The position numbers and the translations under genes are program-made. Shown piece by piece: positions 1-9,860 of a stretch of DNA of 52,965 bases; position 1 is the first letter of the stretch; each line of letters begins with the position of its first letter. The notes beneath the pieces were generated by a model. It was given only the letters and a program-made list of their open reading frames with translations, was not told where the DNA came from and made no database searches. Source of the stretch: Pseudomonadota bacterium (lineage in GTDB: Bacteria > Pseudomonadota > Gammaproteobacteria > Acidithiobacillales > Acidithiobacillaceae); contig JAKARO010000012.1 in assembly GCA_021821885.1 (NCBI GenBank), forward strand, positions 1-52,965. The letters are read 5' to 3'.

Positions 1-84
1 CATCCCGAACAGGACCGTGAAACGCTGCCGCGCCCATGATAGTGGGGGGCCTCCCCCCGCGAAAGTCGGTCACCGCCAGACCCC
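1..84 (+). rRNA. rrf: 5S ribosomal RNA, 3' part (5' end lies outside the window)
   Basis: The first ~84 bases read as the 3' two thirds of a bacterial 5S rRNA. They begin with CATCCCGAAC, followed by GTGAAACGC, then a GATAGTGGGG...CCCCCGCGAAAGT stretch corresponding to helices IV/V, and a GCCAGA end that would close the terminal helix. A Rho-independent terminator follows at 95-129, as expected at the end of an rRNA operon. The exact 3' end (about 82-86) cannot be fixed because the pairing 5' end is missing. The 23S and 16S genes are presumably upstream, outside the window. Confidence 0.9.
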
Positions 85-94
85 TATCCCATCA

Positions 95-129
95 CCCCCA
101 ATACCTCCCTATTGGGGGTTGTTTTTTTT
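95..129 (+). terminator. Rho-independent terminator of the rRNA operon
   Basis: A perfect 9-bp stem (95-103 CCCCCAATA with 110-118 TATTGGGGG) closes a CCTCCC loop and is followed by TTGTTTTTTTT (119-129). It sits about 10 bases after the 5S end, so it should stop rRNA transcription before rimP. Confidence 0.92.
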
Positions 130-146
130 GGCATGAACAGTATAAT
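119..146 (+). promoter_or_regulatory. Predicted sigma-70 promoter for the rimP-nusA-infB operon
   Basis: A perfect -10 box TATAAT lies at 141-146. A TTGTTT hexamer at 119-124 gives a 16-base spacer and could act as a -35 box, although only its first three bases match consensus. The proposed -35 box lies inside the T-tract of the rRNA terminator. Transcription would start near 152-154, just before the hairpin at 153-179. The -10 box is convincing; the -35 is an inference. Confidence 0.6.
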
Positions 147-152
147 CGCGCA

Positions 153-179
153 AAAAAGTGGGCCAGGTGCCCACTTTTT
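153..179 (+). other. Leader hairpin upstream of rimP (possible attenuator)
   Basis: An 11-bp perfect inverted repeat (AAAAAGTGGGC at 153-163 and GCCCACTTTTT at 169-179, loop CAGGT) ends 6 bases before the rimP ribosome binding site. Its right arm ends in five T's, so it resembles a terminator. It would form at the very 5' end of a transcript started from the TATAAT at 141. It may be an attenuator, a second terminator for rRNA read-through, or a protective 5' hairpin. Confidence 0.7.
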
Positions 180-199
180 GTTTCTGGAAGGGTGTAAAC

Positions 200-646
200 T
201 TGGATAGCAAGCTTTTTGAGGGAATTGGCCAGCAGGTGGCAGCCCTGAACTGTGAACTGGTGGATGCACGCCTGACAAGGCAGGGGCGTTCGATCACGTT
301 GCAGATATTTATTGACCGGGAAGACGGCGTTACGATTGACGACTGTGCTGCCGTAAGCCGGCAGGTGGGGGTGTGGCTGGATGTGGAAAATCCCATCAGC
401 GGATCCTACCGCCTGGAAGTGTCCAGCCCAGGTCTTGACCGGCCCCTGAAAAAGGCTGCTGACTTCCAAAAATTTGCAGGTTCCCAAGTGGAGCTTGAAC
501 TGCATGCCGCAGAAGACGGGCAAAAGCGGTGGCGCGGTGTCATCGTGGGTGCCGACGAGCATGCGGTCACGCTTGAGACGGCTGCAGGGTTGCGTACATT
601 TTCCCTGACCGGGCTGCACAGGGCGAAACTGGTTCCACAGTGGTAA
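200..646 (+). CDS. rimP: Ribosome maturation factor RimP
   Basis: RimP (148 residues) helps assemble the 30S ribosomal subunit. Family hallmarks are visible: the FIDREDGVTIDDCAAVSRQV segment and the very conserved LEVSSPGLDRPL motif, followed by a small C-terminal beta-barrel ending in AKLVPQW. The start chosen is TTG at 200: a GGAAGG ribosome binding site (186-191) lies 8 bases upstream, and the product begins where other RimP proteins do. A GTG at 158 is in frame but sits inside the leader hairpin and has no binding site. The gene leads the conserved rimP-nusA-infB order, with nusA 32 bases downstream. Confidence 0.95.
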   Translation: MDSKLFEGIGQQVAALNCELVDARLTRQGRSITLQIFIDREDGVTIDDCAAVSRQVGVWLDVENPISGSYRLEVSSPGLDRPLKKAADFQKFAGSQVELELHAAEDGQKRWRGVIVGADEHAVTLETAAGLRTFSLTGLHRAKLVPQW

Positions 647-678
647 TGGGAAGCTTAGTTCAGGGAGAGGGTTAGGAG

Positions 679-2160
679 ATGAGTCGCGAACTTCTGTATC
701 TGGCTGATGCCGTTGCACATGAGAAAGATGTGGACCGGGAGGTCATTTTCCAGGCGCTTGAAGCTTCTCTGGTCTCCGCCTCGAAAAAGAAATATGGACA
801 GGACTGGGACATCAGCGTCGATGTGGACCGGAAGACCGGTGATTACACGACTCGCCGCTGGTGGACCATTCTGCCGGACGAGGCCGAACTTGAGGCGCCG
901 CACCAGCAGATGCATCTTGCAGAGGCAAAAAGCCGGGTATCCGGTGTAGAAGTAGGTGAAAAAATTTCTGAGGATCTGCCAGCGGTGGAATTCGGACGGA
1001 TTGCTGCCCAAACCGCAAAACAGGTAATTGTCCAGAGGGTGCGGGATGCAGAGCGCGACAGGATCGTGGCTGATTTTGCTTTCCGGAAAGGAGAGATCAT
1101 CAGCGGAGTGGTAAAGCGGATGGAAAAGGGTAATGCCATCGTGGATATGGGCCGGGCCGAAGCCATTCTTCCCCGTGACGAAATGATTCCGCGGGAAGCG
1201 ATCCGTCCGGGCGACAGAATCAAGGCGCACCTGAAGGACGTGCGGCGGGTCCAGCGCGGACCGCAGCTGTTCCTGTCGCGGACAAGTCCTGAACTGCTTA
1301 TGAAGCTGTTTGCCCAGGAAGTGCCTGAAATTGGCAACGGCATGATTGATCTCATGGGAGCAGCACGAGATCCGGGACTCCGGGCGAAGCTTGCGGTGCG
1401 GTCCAATGAACCCCGCGTAGATCCGGTTGGAGCCTGTGTCGGCATGCGGGGAAACCGGGTCCAGACAGTGATCAATGAACTCAAGGGAGAACGGGTTGAC
1501 ATAGTAGTCTGGTCCGCAGACCCGGCAAGTTTCGTGATCAATGCCCTGTCACCCGCAGAAGTTTCCAGTATTGTGGTGGATGAAAACACCCACAGTATGG
1601 ATGTCGTGGTTGACCAGGAACAGCTTTCTCTTGCGATCGGCAGGGGCGGCCAGAATGTCCGGCTTGCTGGCCAGCTTACAGGGTGGACCATCAATATTCT
1701 CACCCAGGACGAGGCGCAGCAGAAAAGGGAAGAAGAAGATCAGCGTTTCCGCCAGCAGTTTATGGAGGAACTCGATATTGAGGAAGATCTTGCCGGTCTG
1801 CTGGTCGAGGAGGGTTTTACCTCCCTGGAAGAAGTTGCGTATGTTCCGGTAACGGAAATGCTGGAAATCGAGGGGCTTGATGAAGAACTGGTTTCCGAGC
1901 TGCGGCGACGGGCACGCGACCGGCTCCTGAACAAGGCTATTGCCATGGAAGAACAGGTGATGCTCAGTGAACCTGCGGATGATCTGCTGGCTCTGAAGGG
2001 GATGGACCGCACACTGGCCCACCTTCTGGCGAGCCGTGGTATCGGCACAGCCGAGGCCCTTGCTGAACTGGCCACGGACGAGCTTGTCGAGCTTGCGCAG
2101 ATCGATGCGGGTCGGGCCCAGTCTCTAATCATGGAAGCCCGTGCGCCATGGTTTGCCTGA
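679..2160 (+). CDS. nusA: Transcription termination/antitermination factor NusA
   Basis: NusA (493 residues) binds RNA polymerase and nascent RNA, modulating pausing, termination and antitermination. In order: an N-terminal polymerase-binding domain (~1-125); an S1 domain (~130-200, [19 protein letters not shown]); two KH domains (~225-345, with [13 protein letters not shown] and [19 protein letters not shown]); an acidic linker rich in E and D; and two C-terminal helix-hairpin-helix acidic repeats (~360-490, [16 protein letters not shown] and [17 protein letters not shown]). The two acidic repeats match the gammaproteobacterial long form. A TTAGGAG site directly precedes the ATG. Second gene of the operon, 52 bases before infB. 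Confidence 0.98.
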   Translation: MSRELLYLADAVAHEKDVDREVIFQALEASLVSASKKKYGQDWDISVDVDRKTGDYTTRRWWTILPDEAELEAPHQQMHLAEAKSRVSGVEVGEKISEDLPAVEFGRIAAQTAKQVIVQRVRDAERDRIVADFAFRKGEIISGVVKRMEKGNAIVDMGRAEAILPRDEMIPREAIRPGDRIKAHLKDVRRVQRGPQLFLSRTSPELLMKLFAQEVPEIGNGMIDLMGAARDPGLRAKLAVRSNEPRVDPVGACVGMRGNRVQTVINELKGERVDIVVWSADPASFVINALSPAEVSSIVVDENTHSMDVVVDQEQLSLAIGRGGQNVRLAGQLTGWTINILTQDEAQQKREEEDQRFRQQFMEELDIEEDLAGLLVEEGFTSLEEVAYVPVTEMLEIEGLDEELVSELRRRARDRLLNKAIAMEEQVMLSEPADDLLALKGMDRTLAHLLASRGIGTAEALAELATDELVELAQIDAGRAQSLIMEARAPWFA

Positions 2161-2212
2161 TCATGAAGACCCACCGTAGCCGGAAACCGGTGTTTGGGAG
2201 GAATAGGGAAGT

Positions 2213-4855
2213 ATGACTGTTACTGTCGCGAGCTTTGCTGCGGAATTGGGCCTGTCGAGTACCCGGCTGCTTGAACAGCTGGCTGCTGCCGGAATGGAAA
2301 AGCATTCGGCGCAGGATGCCGTGACGGAGGAGGACAAGCACCGTCTTCTTGCTTTTTTACGGGGAGAACAGGGCGATACGGTGACTCCCAGGCGGATCAC
2401 CCTCAACCGAACAAGTACGAGTGAAATCAGGCAGAGTGTTGGGGCTGGAAAGTCCCGCACGGTGCAGGTTGAGGTTCGCCGCAAGCGGACCTATGTCAAG
2501 CGTGAGGCGCTGGTCGAGGAACCGGTGGAGGAGCGCGGAGAACAGGGTGCTGTGACCGGCGAACTCCCGGCAGAACCAGCGGTTCCGCCAATGGAGGCCG
2601 TACAGCCACCATCTGCTGCCGAGGAAGGGATTGCCGGAATTGGACCTGGAATCCCCGGCGGCGGGGCAGAAGTCTTTGGGGAATTCGCTGCACAGCCGGA
2701 AACTCCGGCAGCAGAGCCTGTGGTCCCTCACCGCGAAGCCGTTGTGCCTCCCCCTGTTCCGGCACCTGAATCGCGTACGGTCCGTCGGCCAGGCCCGGAA
2801 AGCCGGCCTGCTTCCAGGCCAGCTGGCCAGTCGCGACCCGGGATGCCCCAGGTTTCAGCACGGCCTGCTCCTGCCAGGACACCACCGGCTACGGCTCCAG
2901 CTCCAGCTGCAGCCAAAGGAAAAAAAGCCGCTCCCGGCACTGTGCGGCGCGATGATGATGACCGCCGCGGTGGGAGGCGGAATCCCCGCCGTGACGCCAT
3001 GGGGGCCTCAGATGTCGACGGAATCCTGCGCCGCAGGAGGTCGCAGGACAAAAAGGGGAAGTCTGCGGCAGCTGGAGGAGAATTCAGTGCCGCCCCGGTG
3101 ATCCGGGAAGTTGCGGTCCCCGAAACGATTACGGTCGGAGAACTGGCCAGCCGGCTGGCGGTCAAGGCGGGTGAGCTGGTCAAGGTTATGTTTAAAATGG
3201 GGGTGGCAGCGACTATCAACCAGATCATTGACCAGGATACTGCAGCCATTGTGGTGGAGGAAATGGGCCACAAGGTGAAGATGGTGACGGTTGCCAGTCC
3301 GGAAGCACTGCTGGAAGAAGCCTTATCCCAGGAAGCCCCAATCCTGGGACGGCGTCCCCCGGTCGTGACGGTAATGGGCCATGTGGATCACGGAAAAACA
3401 TCTCTCCTGGACCGCATCCGGTCTACCCAGGTCGCGAGTGGAGAAGCTGGGGGAATTACCCAGCATATCGGCGCCTATCATGTGCAGACTCCCAAGGGGG
3501 TGATTACCTTCCTGGACACGCCGGGGCACGAGGCTTTTACGGCCATGCGGGCGCGTGGTGCCCAGGCAACCGACATTGTGGTCCTGGTGGTTGCGGCAGA
3601 TGACGGGGTGATGCCCCAGACCATTGAGGCGATCCACCACGCAAAGGCGGCGAATGTGCCACTGGTGGTTGCGGTCAACAAGATCGACAAGCCTAACGTG
3701 GATACGGACCGTATCCGGCAGGAACTGGCTGGCCACGAGGTCGTGCCTGAGGAATGGGGTGGGGAGACCCAGTTTGTCAATGTTTCGGCCAAGACAGGCC
3801 TCCATATTGACGATCTTCTGGATGCAATTCTGCTTCAGGCGGAAATGCTGGATCTCAATGTGCAGATCAATGGTCCGGCGAGGGGGTTGGTCATTGAATC
3901 CCGTCTCGACCGGGGCAGGGGAGCCGTGGCAACGGTTCTGGTCCGCCAGGGGACCCTGCACAATGGCGATATCGTCCTTGCAGGCGCGCAGTATGGCCGT
4001 GTTCGTGCCCTTATTGGCGACATGGGGACCGCCGTCCAGGATGTCGCCCCGGGTATGCCAGCAGAAATTCTGGGCCTGAGCGATGTACCCCAGGCCGGCG
4101 ACGAAGTGCTTGTCATGGCCGATGAGCGGAAAGCAAGGGAAGTCGCTCTCTTCCGGCAGGGAAAATTTCGCGATGTCCGGCTTGCCAAATCGCAGAAAGC
4201 CACTCTGGAAAGCCTGTTTGAGGCGGCTGGAGAAGGCGAGACACAGCAGCTTAACCTTCTCGTCAAGGCCGATGTCCAGGGATCTGCCGAAGCCCTGACC
4301 TCCACACTTGAACGGCTGGGTACCGAAGCCGTGCGGGTCCGCGTCATCCACTCGGGTGTTGGCGGAATCAGTGAATCGGACGTGAACCTTGCAAGTGCAT
4401 CCAACGCAGTGATCATCGGTTTCAACGTACGTCCCGAAAGCCAGGCCCGGAGGCTCATCGAACAGACCGGCGTCGATGTGCGCTATTACAGCGTGATCTA
4501 CGATGCGGTCGACGAAGTGAGGGCGGCCATGACCGGTATGCTGGCCCCCGAGATTCGTGAACGGATTCTCGGTCACGCTGAGGTGCGTGAGACATTCCGG
4601 GTACCCCGAGTGGGTACCATCGCCGGCTGCATGGTAACGGACGGCATTCTCCGCCGTAATGCCAAGGTGCGGGTAATCCGCCAGGAAGTGGTCATCCATA
4701 GTGGAGAAATGGAGTCGCTCCGGCGCTTCAAGGAAGATGCGCGGGAAGTGCGGGAAGGCTTTGAATGCGGGGTAGGAATCCGCAGCTTTAACGATATCAG
4801 GGTCGGCGATGTGATCGAGGCCTTTGAGACCGTGGAAGTGGCCCGGACTCTCTGA
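2213..4855 (+). CDS. infB: Translation initiation factor IF-2
   Basis: IF-2 (880 residues) is the GTPase that brings fMet-tRNA to the 30S subunit and promotes subunit joining. The N-terminus carries an IF2N helical domain (~1-50), then a long low-complexity Pro/Ala/Glu/Arg linker (~80-300) with a basic patch, then a second IF2N domain (~300-355). The G domain (~385-555) shows [20 protein letters not shown] and NKID. Domains II to IV follow, and the C2 region contains [17 protein letters not shown] box lies upstream of the ATG. The coding sequence ends 8 bases before rbfA, so the genes are probably translationally coupled. Confidence 0.98.
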   Translation: MTVTVASFAAELGLSSTRLLEQLAAAGMEKHSAQDAVTEEDKHRLLAFLRGEQGDTVTPRRITLNRTSTSEIRQSVGAGKSRTVQVEVRRKRTYVKREALVEEPVEERGEQGAVTGELPAEPAVPPMEAVQPPSAAEEGIAGIGPGIPGGGAEVFGEFAAQPETPAAEPVVPHREAVVPPPVPAPESRTVRRPGPESRPASRPAGQSRPGMPQVSARPAPARTPPATAPAPAAAKGKKAAPGTVRRDDDDRRGGRRNPRRDAMGASDVDGILRRRRSQDKKGKSAAAGGEFSAAPVIREVAVPETITVGELASRLAVKAGELVKVMFKMGVAATINQIIDQDTAAIVVEEMGHKVKMVTVASPEALLEEALSQEAPILGRRPPVVTVMGHVDHGKTSLLDRIRSTQVASGEAGGITQHIGAYHVQTPKGVITFLDTPGHEAFTAMRARGAQATDIVVLVVAADDGVMPQTIEAIHHAKAANVPLVVAVNKIDKPNVDTDRIRQELAGHEVVPEEWGGETQFVNVSAKTGLHIDDLLDAILLQAEMLDLNVQINGPARGLVIESRLDRGRGAVATVLVRQGTLHNGDIVLAGAQYGRVRALIGDMGTAVQDVAPGMPAEILGLSDVPQAGDEVLVMADERKAREVALFRQGKFRDVRLAKSQKATLESLFEAAGEGETQQLNLLVKADVQGSAEALTSTLERLGTEAVRVRVIHSGVGGISESDVNLASASNAVIIGFNVRPESQARRLIEQTGVDVRYYSVIYDAVDEVRAAMTGMLAPEIRERILGHAEVRETFRVPRVGTIAGCMVTDGILRRNAKVRVIRQEVVIHSGEMESLRRFKEDAREVREGFECGVGIRSFNDIRVGDVIEAFETVEVARTL

Positions 4856-4863
4856 GCACCCAG

Positions 4864-5250
4864 ATGCGAGGAGTTCAACGCAGTTACCCCCGGAATGAGC
4901 GGGTGGCCCAGCTACTGCAGGCAGAGATCGCTGCCCTGCTTCCGGAACTGCATGCCCTGACCGACATGTGCCCCGTGTTTCTGCCCAGCATTACCGAGGT
5001 GCGTCTGGCTCCAGACATGCGGCAGGCCAGTGTCCAGTTTTCCCTGATGGATGGCGAGGAGCGCTCGGAGGCTGTCGCCCAGTGCCTGAACCGAGAGGCC
5101 GGGCATTTGCGCCAGCTTCTGGGCCGAAGACTGCACCTGCGGCGGATTCCACCCCTGCATTTTTACTATGACGTCCGTTTTGACCGCGATGCCGCCATGG
5201 CAGGTCTTCTGTCTGGCCTGAAAATATCCGGGGAGGAGGATCCCTCATGA
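4864..5250 (+). CDS. rbfA: 30S ribosome-binding factor RbfA
   Basis: RbfA (128 residues) is a KH-fold factor that binds immature 30S particles and helps 16S rRNA 5'-end maturation. It has the family start (RNERVAQLLQAEIAALL), a central ITEVRLAPDMRQASVQFS strand-helix region, and LHLRRIPPLHFYYDVRFDRD near the end. Length is typical. The final TGA overlaps the truB ATG by four bases (ATGA at 5247-5250). Confidence 0.96.
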   Translation: MRGVQRSYPRNERVAQLLQAEIAALLPELHALTDMCPVFLPSITEVRLAPDMRQASVQFSLMDGEERSEAVAQCLNREAGHLRQLLGRRLHLRRIPPLHFYYDVRFDRDAAMAGLLSGLKISGEEDPS

Positions 5251-6131
5251 GTGGCTGCGCAAATGGTATACTGCTGCTGGACAAGGAAGAAGGCCTCACT
5301 TCGAACGCGGCATTGCAGCGGGCGCGGAGGCTCATGGGGAGCCGCAAGGCTGGACATACAGGTACCCTGGATCCCTATGCTACCGGGCTGCTGGTTCTGC
5401 TGTTCGGGGAGGCGACCAAGGTTTCCGACTACGTCCTGAATGCCGACAAACGCTACCGGGCCGTTCTGTGCCTTGGGCAGGAAACCAATACCGGGGACCG
5501 GGAAGGAGATGTAGTGTCGTCCGCTGCGGTGGAGACCGATGCGGCGGATATCGAGAGGGCACTCTCCCTGTTTCGCGGGCCCATTTCTCAGGTGCCTCCG
5601 ATGTTTTCGGCAATCAAGCACGAAGGCCAGCCCCTCTACCGCCTTGCCAGGCGCGGGATTGAGGTAGAACGTCCGGCCCGTGATGTCGAAATTTACAGTC
5701 TCGAACTGGTATCTTGGGCTGGAGACAGGATGGTCCTGGATATCCACTGTTCCAAAGGAACCTATATCCGAACCCTGGCCCAGGACATCGGACGGGCCCT
5801 GGGCTGTGGTGCGCACATTGCAGCCCTTCGGCGTCTTTCTGCCGGGTCGTTTACGGTTGATGCCGCCTACACGCTTGCGGAGCTGGAAGCCGCACTGGCC
5901 CGGGGGGAGTGTCCGCTGGAGACCATGGATCTGGCCCTCAGCTATCTTCCGGCAGTAACCCTTTCCGAAAGTACGGCCTATTACGTCAGGCAGGGTCAGG
6001 GAGTGGTGGTTGCCCATGCGCCACCTCCTGGACGGATCCGGCTCTACGGACCCGAGGCGCAGTTTCTGGGTCTGGGTGAGGTCCTGGACGATGGAAAGGT
6101 GGCGCCCCGGCGCCTCATGGGCGTAAACTAG
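5247..6131 (+). CDS. truB: tRNA pseudouridine-55 synthase TruB
   Basis: TruB (294 residues) makes pseudouridine 55 in the T-loop of nearly all tRNAs. The catalytic motif is clear: KAGHTGTLDPYATGLL (~33-48), whose aspartate is the nucleophile. DKRYRAVLCLGQETNTGD, a conserved CSKGTYIRTLAQDIG strand-helix and a C-terminal PUA-like part follow. It sits in the conventional place between rbfA and rpsO and overlaps rbfA by four bases. Confidence 0.97.
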   Translation: MSGCANGILLLDKEEGLTSNAALQRARRLMGSRKAGHTGTLDPYATGLLVLLFGEATKVSDYVLNADKRYRAVLCLGQETNTGDREGDVVSSAAVETDAADIERALSLFRGPISQVPPMFSAIKHEGQPLYRLARRGIEVERPARDVEIYSLELVSWAGDRMVLDIHCSKGTYIRTLAQDIGRALGCGAHIAALRRLSAGSFTVDAAYTLAELEAALARGECPLETMDLALSYLPAVTLSESTAYYVRQGQGVVVAHAPPPGRIRLYGPEAQFLGLGEVLDDGKVAPRRLMGVN

Positions 6132-6163
6132 CAGTTATTGAAGAAGCTTGACGGAGAAAAATC

Positions 6164-6433
6164 ATGTCCTTGTCTCGAGAAATCAAATCCGGCGTGGTGA
6201 AAAACTACGCCACACACGCCAACGATACGGGCTCACCAGAAGTCCAGGTGGCCCTTCTGACTACACGGATTGAAGGGCTTTCCGAGCATTTCAAGACCCA
6301 CCACCATGACCACCATTCGCGCCAGGGACTCCTCAAGATGGTCGGCAAGCGGCGCAAGCTTCTCGACTACCTGAAGAAGCAGGATGCTGAAAGGTACCGT
6401 TCGCTGATTGAACGCTTGGGGCTGCGCAAGTAG
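6164..6433 (+). CDS. rpsO: 30S ribosomal protein S15
   Basis: S15 (89 residues) is a primary binder of the central domain of 16S rRNA. The family signature is plain: [21 protein letters not shown], then [27 protein letters not shown]. An ACGGAGAAAAATC segment provides the ribosome binding site. pnp follows after 33 bases, the usual rpsO-pnp pairing. In Escherichia coli S15 represses its own translation through its leader. I could not identify an equivalent structure in the 32-base gap here. Confidence 0.98.
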   Translation: MSLSREIKSGVVKNYATHANDTGSPEVQVALLTTRIEGLSEHFKTHHHDHHSRQGLLKMVGKRRKLLDYLKKQDAERYRSLIERLGLRK

Positions 6434-6466
6434 TCGTGACCTGCATCTGCTGTTGAGGAGAAGATC

Positions 6467-8548
6467 TTGGCCATTGTGCGGAAAGAAGTGGAGTTTGGGG
6501 GGCAGCGTCTGGTTCTGGAAACGGGGCGAATGGCCCGTCAGGCGGATGGTGCAGTCCTGGTGTCCTGTGGGGATACCGCTGTACTGGTAACCGCAGTCGG
6601 ACGCAGGGAGCTGAAGCCCGGGCAGGATTTCTTCCCCTTGACGGTCAATTACCAGGAAAAGGCCTATGCGGCCGGACGGATACCGGGGGGGTTTTTCAAG
6701 CGCGAAGGGCGCCCTTCCGAGAAGGAAACCCTGACCTCCCGGCTCATCGACCGCCCAATCCGGCCCCTTTTCCCCAAAGGTTTCATGAACGAGGTGCAGG
6801 TCATCGCCACGGTGCTTTCGGTCGATCCCAGATACGATCCAGACATCCCGGCCATGGTAGGAGCTTCGGCTGCTTTGGCCGTCTCCGGAATTCCGTTCCG
6901 GGGGCCAATCGGGGCAGCCCGTGTTGGATACGTGGATGGCGCCTTCGTGCTCAATCCCGGTTTCGCCGATCTTGCCCGGTCGCAGCTGGACTTGGTTGTG
7001 GCCGGGACCAGCCAGGCTGTGCTGATGGTCGAGTCCGAGGCTGCAGAACTGTCCGAAAGTGTTATGCTGGAGGCGGTCATGTTTGGACACGCCCAGTTCC
7101 AGCCCATCATCCACCTGATTTCCGAGCTTGCGGCCGAAGCCGGAAAGCCGGCCTGGAACTGGACGCCTCCCGCAAAAGATTCAGCCCTGGAAGCAGCTGT
7201 GCAGGAAAAAGCGGCATTGGGCCTCCAGGAAGCGTATGGGCTTGCCGAGAAACAGGCGAGGACCAAGCGGCTGGAGGACCTCCGTTCTGGCGTGGTGCAG
7301 GCATTTTCTTGCGAGGATCCGGCAGTTGCGGATTCCGTCCGGAGCTGCCTCAAGGCGATCGAAACGCGAATTGTCCGGGGCCGGGTCCTGGATGGGTCTC
7401 CTCGGATTGATGGACGGGATCGCCATACTGTCCGCCCCATCAGCATCGAAGTGGGGGTCCTCCCCCGAACCCATGGCTCTGCCCTGTTTACACGGGGAGA
7501 AACCCAGGCGCTTGCGGTGGTCACGCTTGGAACGAAGAACGATGAGCAGATCGTGGATGCGCTGCAGGGAGAAAGCCGCGACCGGTTTATGCTGCATTAC
7601 AATTTTCCGCCCTTTTCCACGGGTGAGACTGGCATGGTCGGGTCGCCCAAACGGCGCGAAATCGGCCATGGACGGCTGGCAAAACGGGCGGTAGCTGCCG
7701 TACTCCCCTCCGAAGCCGATTTTCCCTACAGTCTTCGCGTGGTATCAGAGGTGCTGGAATCCAATGGTTCCTCCAGCATGGCAACGGTGTGCGGAGCTTC
7801 CCTGGCCCTGATGGATGCAGGGGTTCCCCTCCGGGCCCCCGTGGCCGGTGTGGCCATGGGCCTTATCAAGGAAGAAGAGCGGTTTGCTGTGTTGACCGAT
7901 ATCCTTGGCGATGAAGACCATCTTGGAGACATGGATTTCAAGGTGGCCGGGACCGAATCGGGGGTGACGGCCCTCCAGATGGATATCAAAATTGAGGGGA
8001 TCACCCGGGAAATCATGGCACAGGCCCTGCAGCAGGCACGCGATGGGCGGCTGCACATCCTGGGACTGATGAAGAACGTCCTGGCTTCAGCCCGGGACAA
8101 CCTCTCCTCCTACGCGCCCAGAATTATTACAATCCGGATCAATCCCGACCGTATCCGCGATGTCATTGGCCCGGGAGGAAAAATTATCCGTGCCCTGACG
8201 GAGGAGACGGGAGCGGCTATTGATATCCAGGACGACGGCACCGTAACGATTGCCTCTGTGGACGGAGAATCCGGAGCCGCGGCAAAGCGCAGGATTGAGC
8301 TACTGACCGCAGAGGTTGAGGTGGGAACGGTCTACGATGGCAGGGTGGCCAAAATCATGGATTTTGGGGCTTTTGTCACCATACTTCCCGGACGCGACGG
8401 GCTCCTCCACATTTCCCAGATCAGTTCAGAACGGGTAAATGATGTGCATGACTATCTTCGGGAGGGACAGTCCGTCCGCGTCAAGGTGCTGGAAGTCGAC
8501 CGCCAGGGAAAAATCAAGCTGGGCATGAAAGATATTCCCCAGCCCTAG
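6467..8548 (+). CDS. pnp: Polyribonucleotide nucleotidyltransferase (PNPase)
   Basis: PNPase (693 residues) degrades RNA 3' to 5' with phosphate and is a degradosome component. It has two RNase PH-like domains (~1-230 and ~310-545, the second with FFPFSTGE-like [11 protein letters not shown] and [16 protein letters not shown]), a helical linker, a KH domain (~550-610, [18 protein letters not shown]) and an S1 domain (~620-690, [15 protein letters not shown]). The start is TTG at 6467: a GAGGAG box lies 6 bases upstream and the first residues ([11 protein letters not shown]) are where the family begins. Last gene of the rimP operon. Confidence 0.97.
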   Translation: MAIVRKEVEFGGQRLVLETGRMARQADGAVLVSCGDTAVLVTAVGRRELKPGQDFFPLTVNYQEKAYAAGRIPGGFFKREGRPSEKETLTSRLIDRPIRPLFPKGFMNEVQVIATVLSVDPRYDPDIPAMVGASAALAVSGIPFRGPIGAARVGYVDGAFVLNPGFADLARSQLDLVVAGTSQAVLMVESEAAELSESVMLEAVMFGHAQFQPIIHLISELAAEAGKPAWNWTPPAKDSALEAAVQEKAALGLQEAYGLAEKQARTKRLEDLRSGVVQAFSCEDPAVADSVRSCLKAIETRIVRGRVLDGSPRIDGRDRHTVRPISIEVGVLPRTHGSALFTRGETQALAVVTLGTKNDEQIVDALQGESRDRFMLHYNFPPFSTGETGMVGSPKRREIGHGRLAKRAVAAVLPSEADFPYSLRVVSEVLESNGSSSMATVCGASLALMDAGVPLRAPVAGVAMGLIKEEERFAVLTDILGDEDHLGDMDFKVAGTESGVTALQMDIKIEGITREIMAQALQQARDGRLHILGLMKNVLASARDNLSSYAPRIITIRINPDRIRDVIGPGGKIIRALTEETGAAIDIQDDGTVTIASVDGESGAAAKRRIELLTAEVEVGTVYDGRVAKIMDFGAFVTILPGRDGLLHISQISSERVNDVHDYLREGQSVRVKVLEVDRQGKIKLGMKDIPQP

Positions 8549-8558
8549 ATTCGCGCAA

Positions 8559-8592
8559 CCGGCAGGGCGGGTAGCGTGGTAAACCCTGTCGG
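8559..8592 (+). other. Stable hairpin after pnp
   Basis: CCGGCAGGG (8559-8567) pairs with CCCTGTCGG (8584-8592) in a 9-bp stem with one G-U pair and a 16-base loop. No T-tract follows, so it is not a clear Rho-independent terminator. It could protect the 3' end of the pnp message or be a processing site. The M16 peptidase gene starts 45 bases later. Confidence 0.5.
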
Positions 8593-8636
8593 CTGCCTGC
8601 GTGCCATTAACTCTTCCGCATTTCCATCGGAGTGCC

Positions 8637-9860
8637 ATGCCGACAACCGTGGACACCACCCTGCTTGATAACGGGGTTGTGGTTATCAGCGAAAAAGTCC
8701 CAGCACGCCGGCAGGTCTCGCTTTCTCTTACCCTCGTGCGCGGCAGCCGCCATCAGGATGCCGGGGAAAACGGTTTCGCACACCTTCTCGAACATATGCT
8801 GTTCAAAGGCACGCGCCACCGGGATGGGGAGGCAATAAACCGGAGCAGTGAGGCCCTGGGCGGCGGAATTAATGCTTTTACCGACCGCGAACTGACAGTT
8901 CTGCACGCCACCGTCCTGGAGGAAGACGCAGATGAGGCGTTCCGGCTCCTCGCGGAGCTGGTACTGGAACCGAGGATTGATCCTTCAGACCTGAAGATGG
9001 AGCGCAGGGTCGTGGCACAGGAAGCTGCCATGGCTTCTGAGGACATCGAAGACTGGGTCTTCGAAAGGGCTATAGGGTCCTTCTGGGGGAAACATCCACT
9101 GGCTTGGCCGGTTCTGGGGCGTTCTTCCATTATCCGCCGTGTCAGCGTCCGCCGGCTGAAGGATTTCCACACCAGCTGGCTGGCTGGCACCCCGATCCTG
9201 GTTACGGCTGCAGGTGCACTGGAGCATGGCCGGCTGACGGCCTGGGTACAGGAGGCGTTTTCCGGCCTTCCAGCGCGGCAGTGGCCAAAGGCGGTTCCGC
9301 CCAGTCCGCATTCTGGTCAGGAAATCCACCGCAACCGCAATACACGCCAGGCCCATCTGCTCTGGATGGCCCCTGCCGCTCCCTACGGGCATCAGGAACA
9401 TCTGGTGGAACTGCTTGCCAACACCATTCTGGGTGGGGGAACGGCATCCAGGCTGTTCCGGGAACTCCGGGAGCGCCGAGGGCTTGCTTACCAGCTTTAT
9501 TCCCAGGTGGAAGCACTGTCTGATACAGGAGAATGGAGCCTGTATGCGGCCGTTCCCGCAGCGCAGCGTCGGGAGGCAGAACAAACGGTGGCCCAGGTTC
9601 TGGAAACCTTAGGCGAGAATGGTCCTGTGCAGGAGGAACTGCAGTGGGCAAGAAGCAGTCTCCGCAAGCAATGGCTGCTGGGGCAGGAAGATCTGGACAC
9701 CCGGATGGGACGTCTCACACGGCAATATCTGTATCTCGGCCAGTGCACTCCGGAAGGCGAAATTCTGGCCGCCATGGAGCGTGTCACGGCTGGCCTGCTC
9801 CGGGATGCGTATGCACGCGCATGGAACCGCCGCATGGAGTGGAGCTGCGTCCCGGGCTAG
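8637..9860 (+). CDS. M16 family zinc metallopeptidase (pitrilysin/processing-peptidase type)
   Basis: This 407-residue protein is a single-chain M16B-type peptidase. The inverted zinc motif HLLEH is at residues 49-53, and the third metal ligand is the Glu of VVAQE at 129, 76 residues on, so the enzyme should be active. An R/Y-like motif region (GGGTASRLFRELRERRGLAYQLYS) is present in the C-terminal half. I see no signal peptide, so it is probably cytoplasmic. The ATG at 8637 is preferred over the in-frame GTG at 8601 because GGAG lies 4 bases upstream. Its substrate is unknown. The stop codon is shared palindromically with gloB on the other strand. Confidence 0.9.
   Translation: MPTTVDTTLLDNGVVVISEKVPARRQVSLSLTLVRGSRHQDAGENGFAHLLEHMLFKGTRHRDGEAINRSSEALGGGINAFTDRELTVLHATVLEEDADEAFRLLAELVLEPRIDPSDLKMERRVVAQEAAMASEDIEDWVFERAIGSFWGKHPLAWPVLGRSSIIRRVSVRRLKDFHTSWLAGTPILVTAAGALEHGRLTAWVQEAFSGLPARQWPKAVPPSPHSGQEIHRNRNTRQAHLLWMAPAAPYGHQEHLVELLANTILGGGTASRLFRELRERRGLAYQLYSQVEALSDTGEWSLYAAVPAAQRREAEQTVAQVLETLGENGPVQEELQWARSSLRKQWLLGQEDLDTRMGRLTRQYLYLGQCTPEGEILAAMERVTAGLLRDAYARAWNRRMEWSCVPG

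Noticed and set aside
3323-4699. A 458-codon open frame on the minus strand opposite infB
   Set aside because: It is the mirror of the conserved G domain and domains II-IV of IF-2. No independent evidence for a protein.
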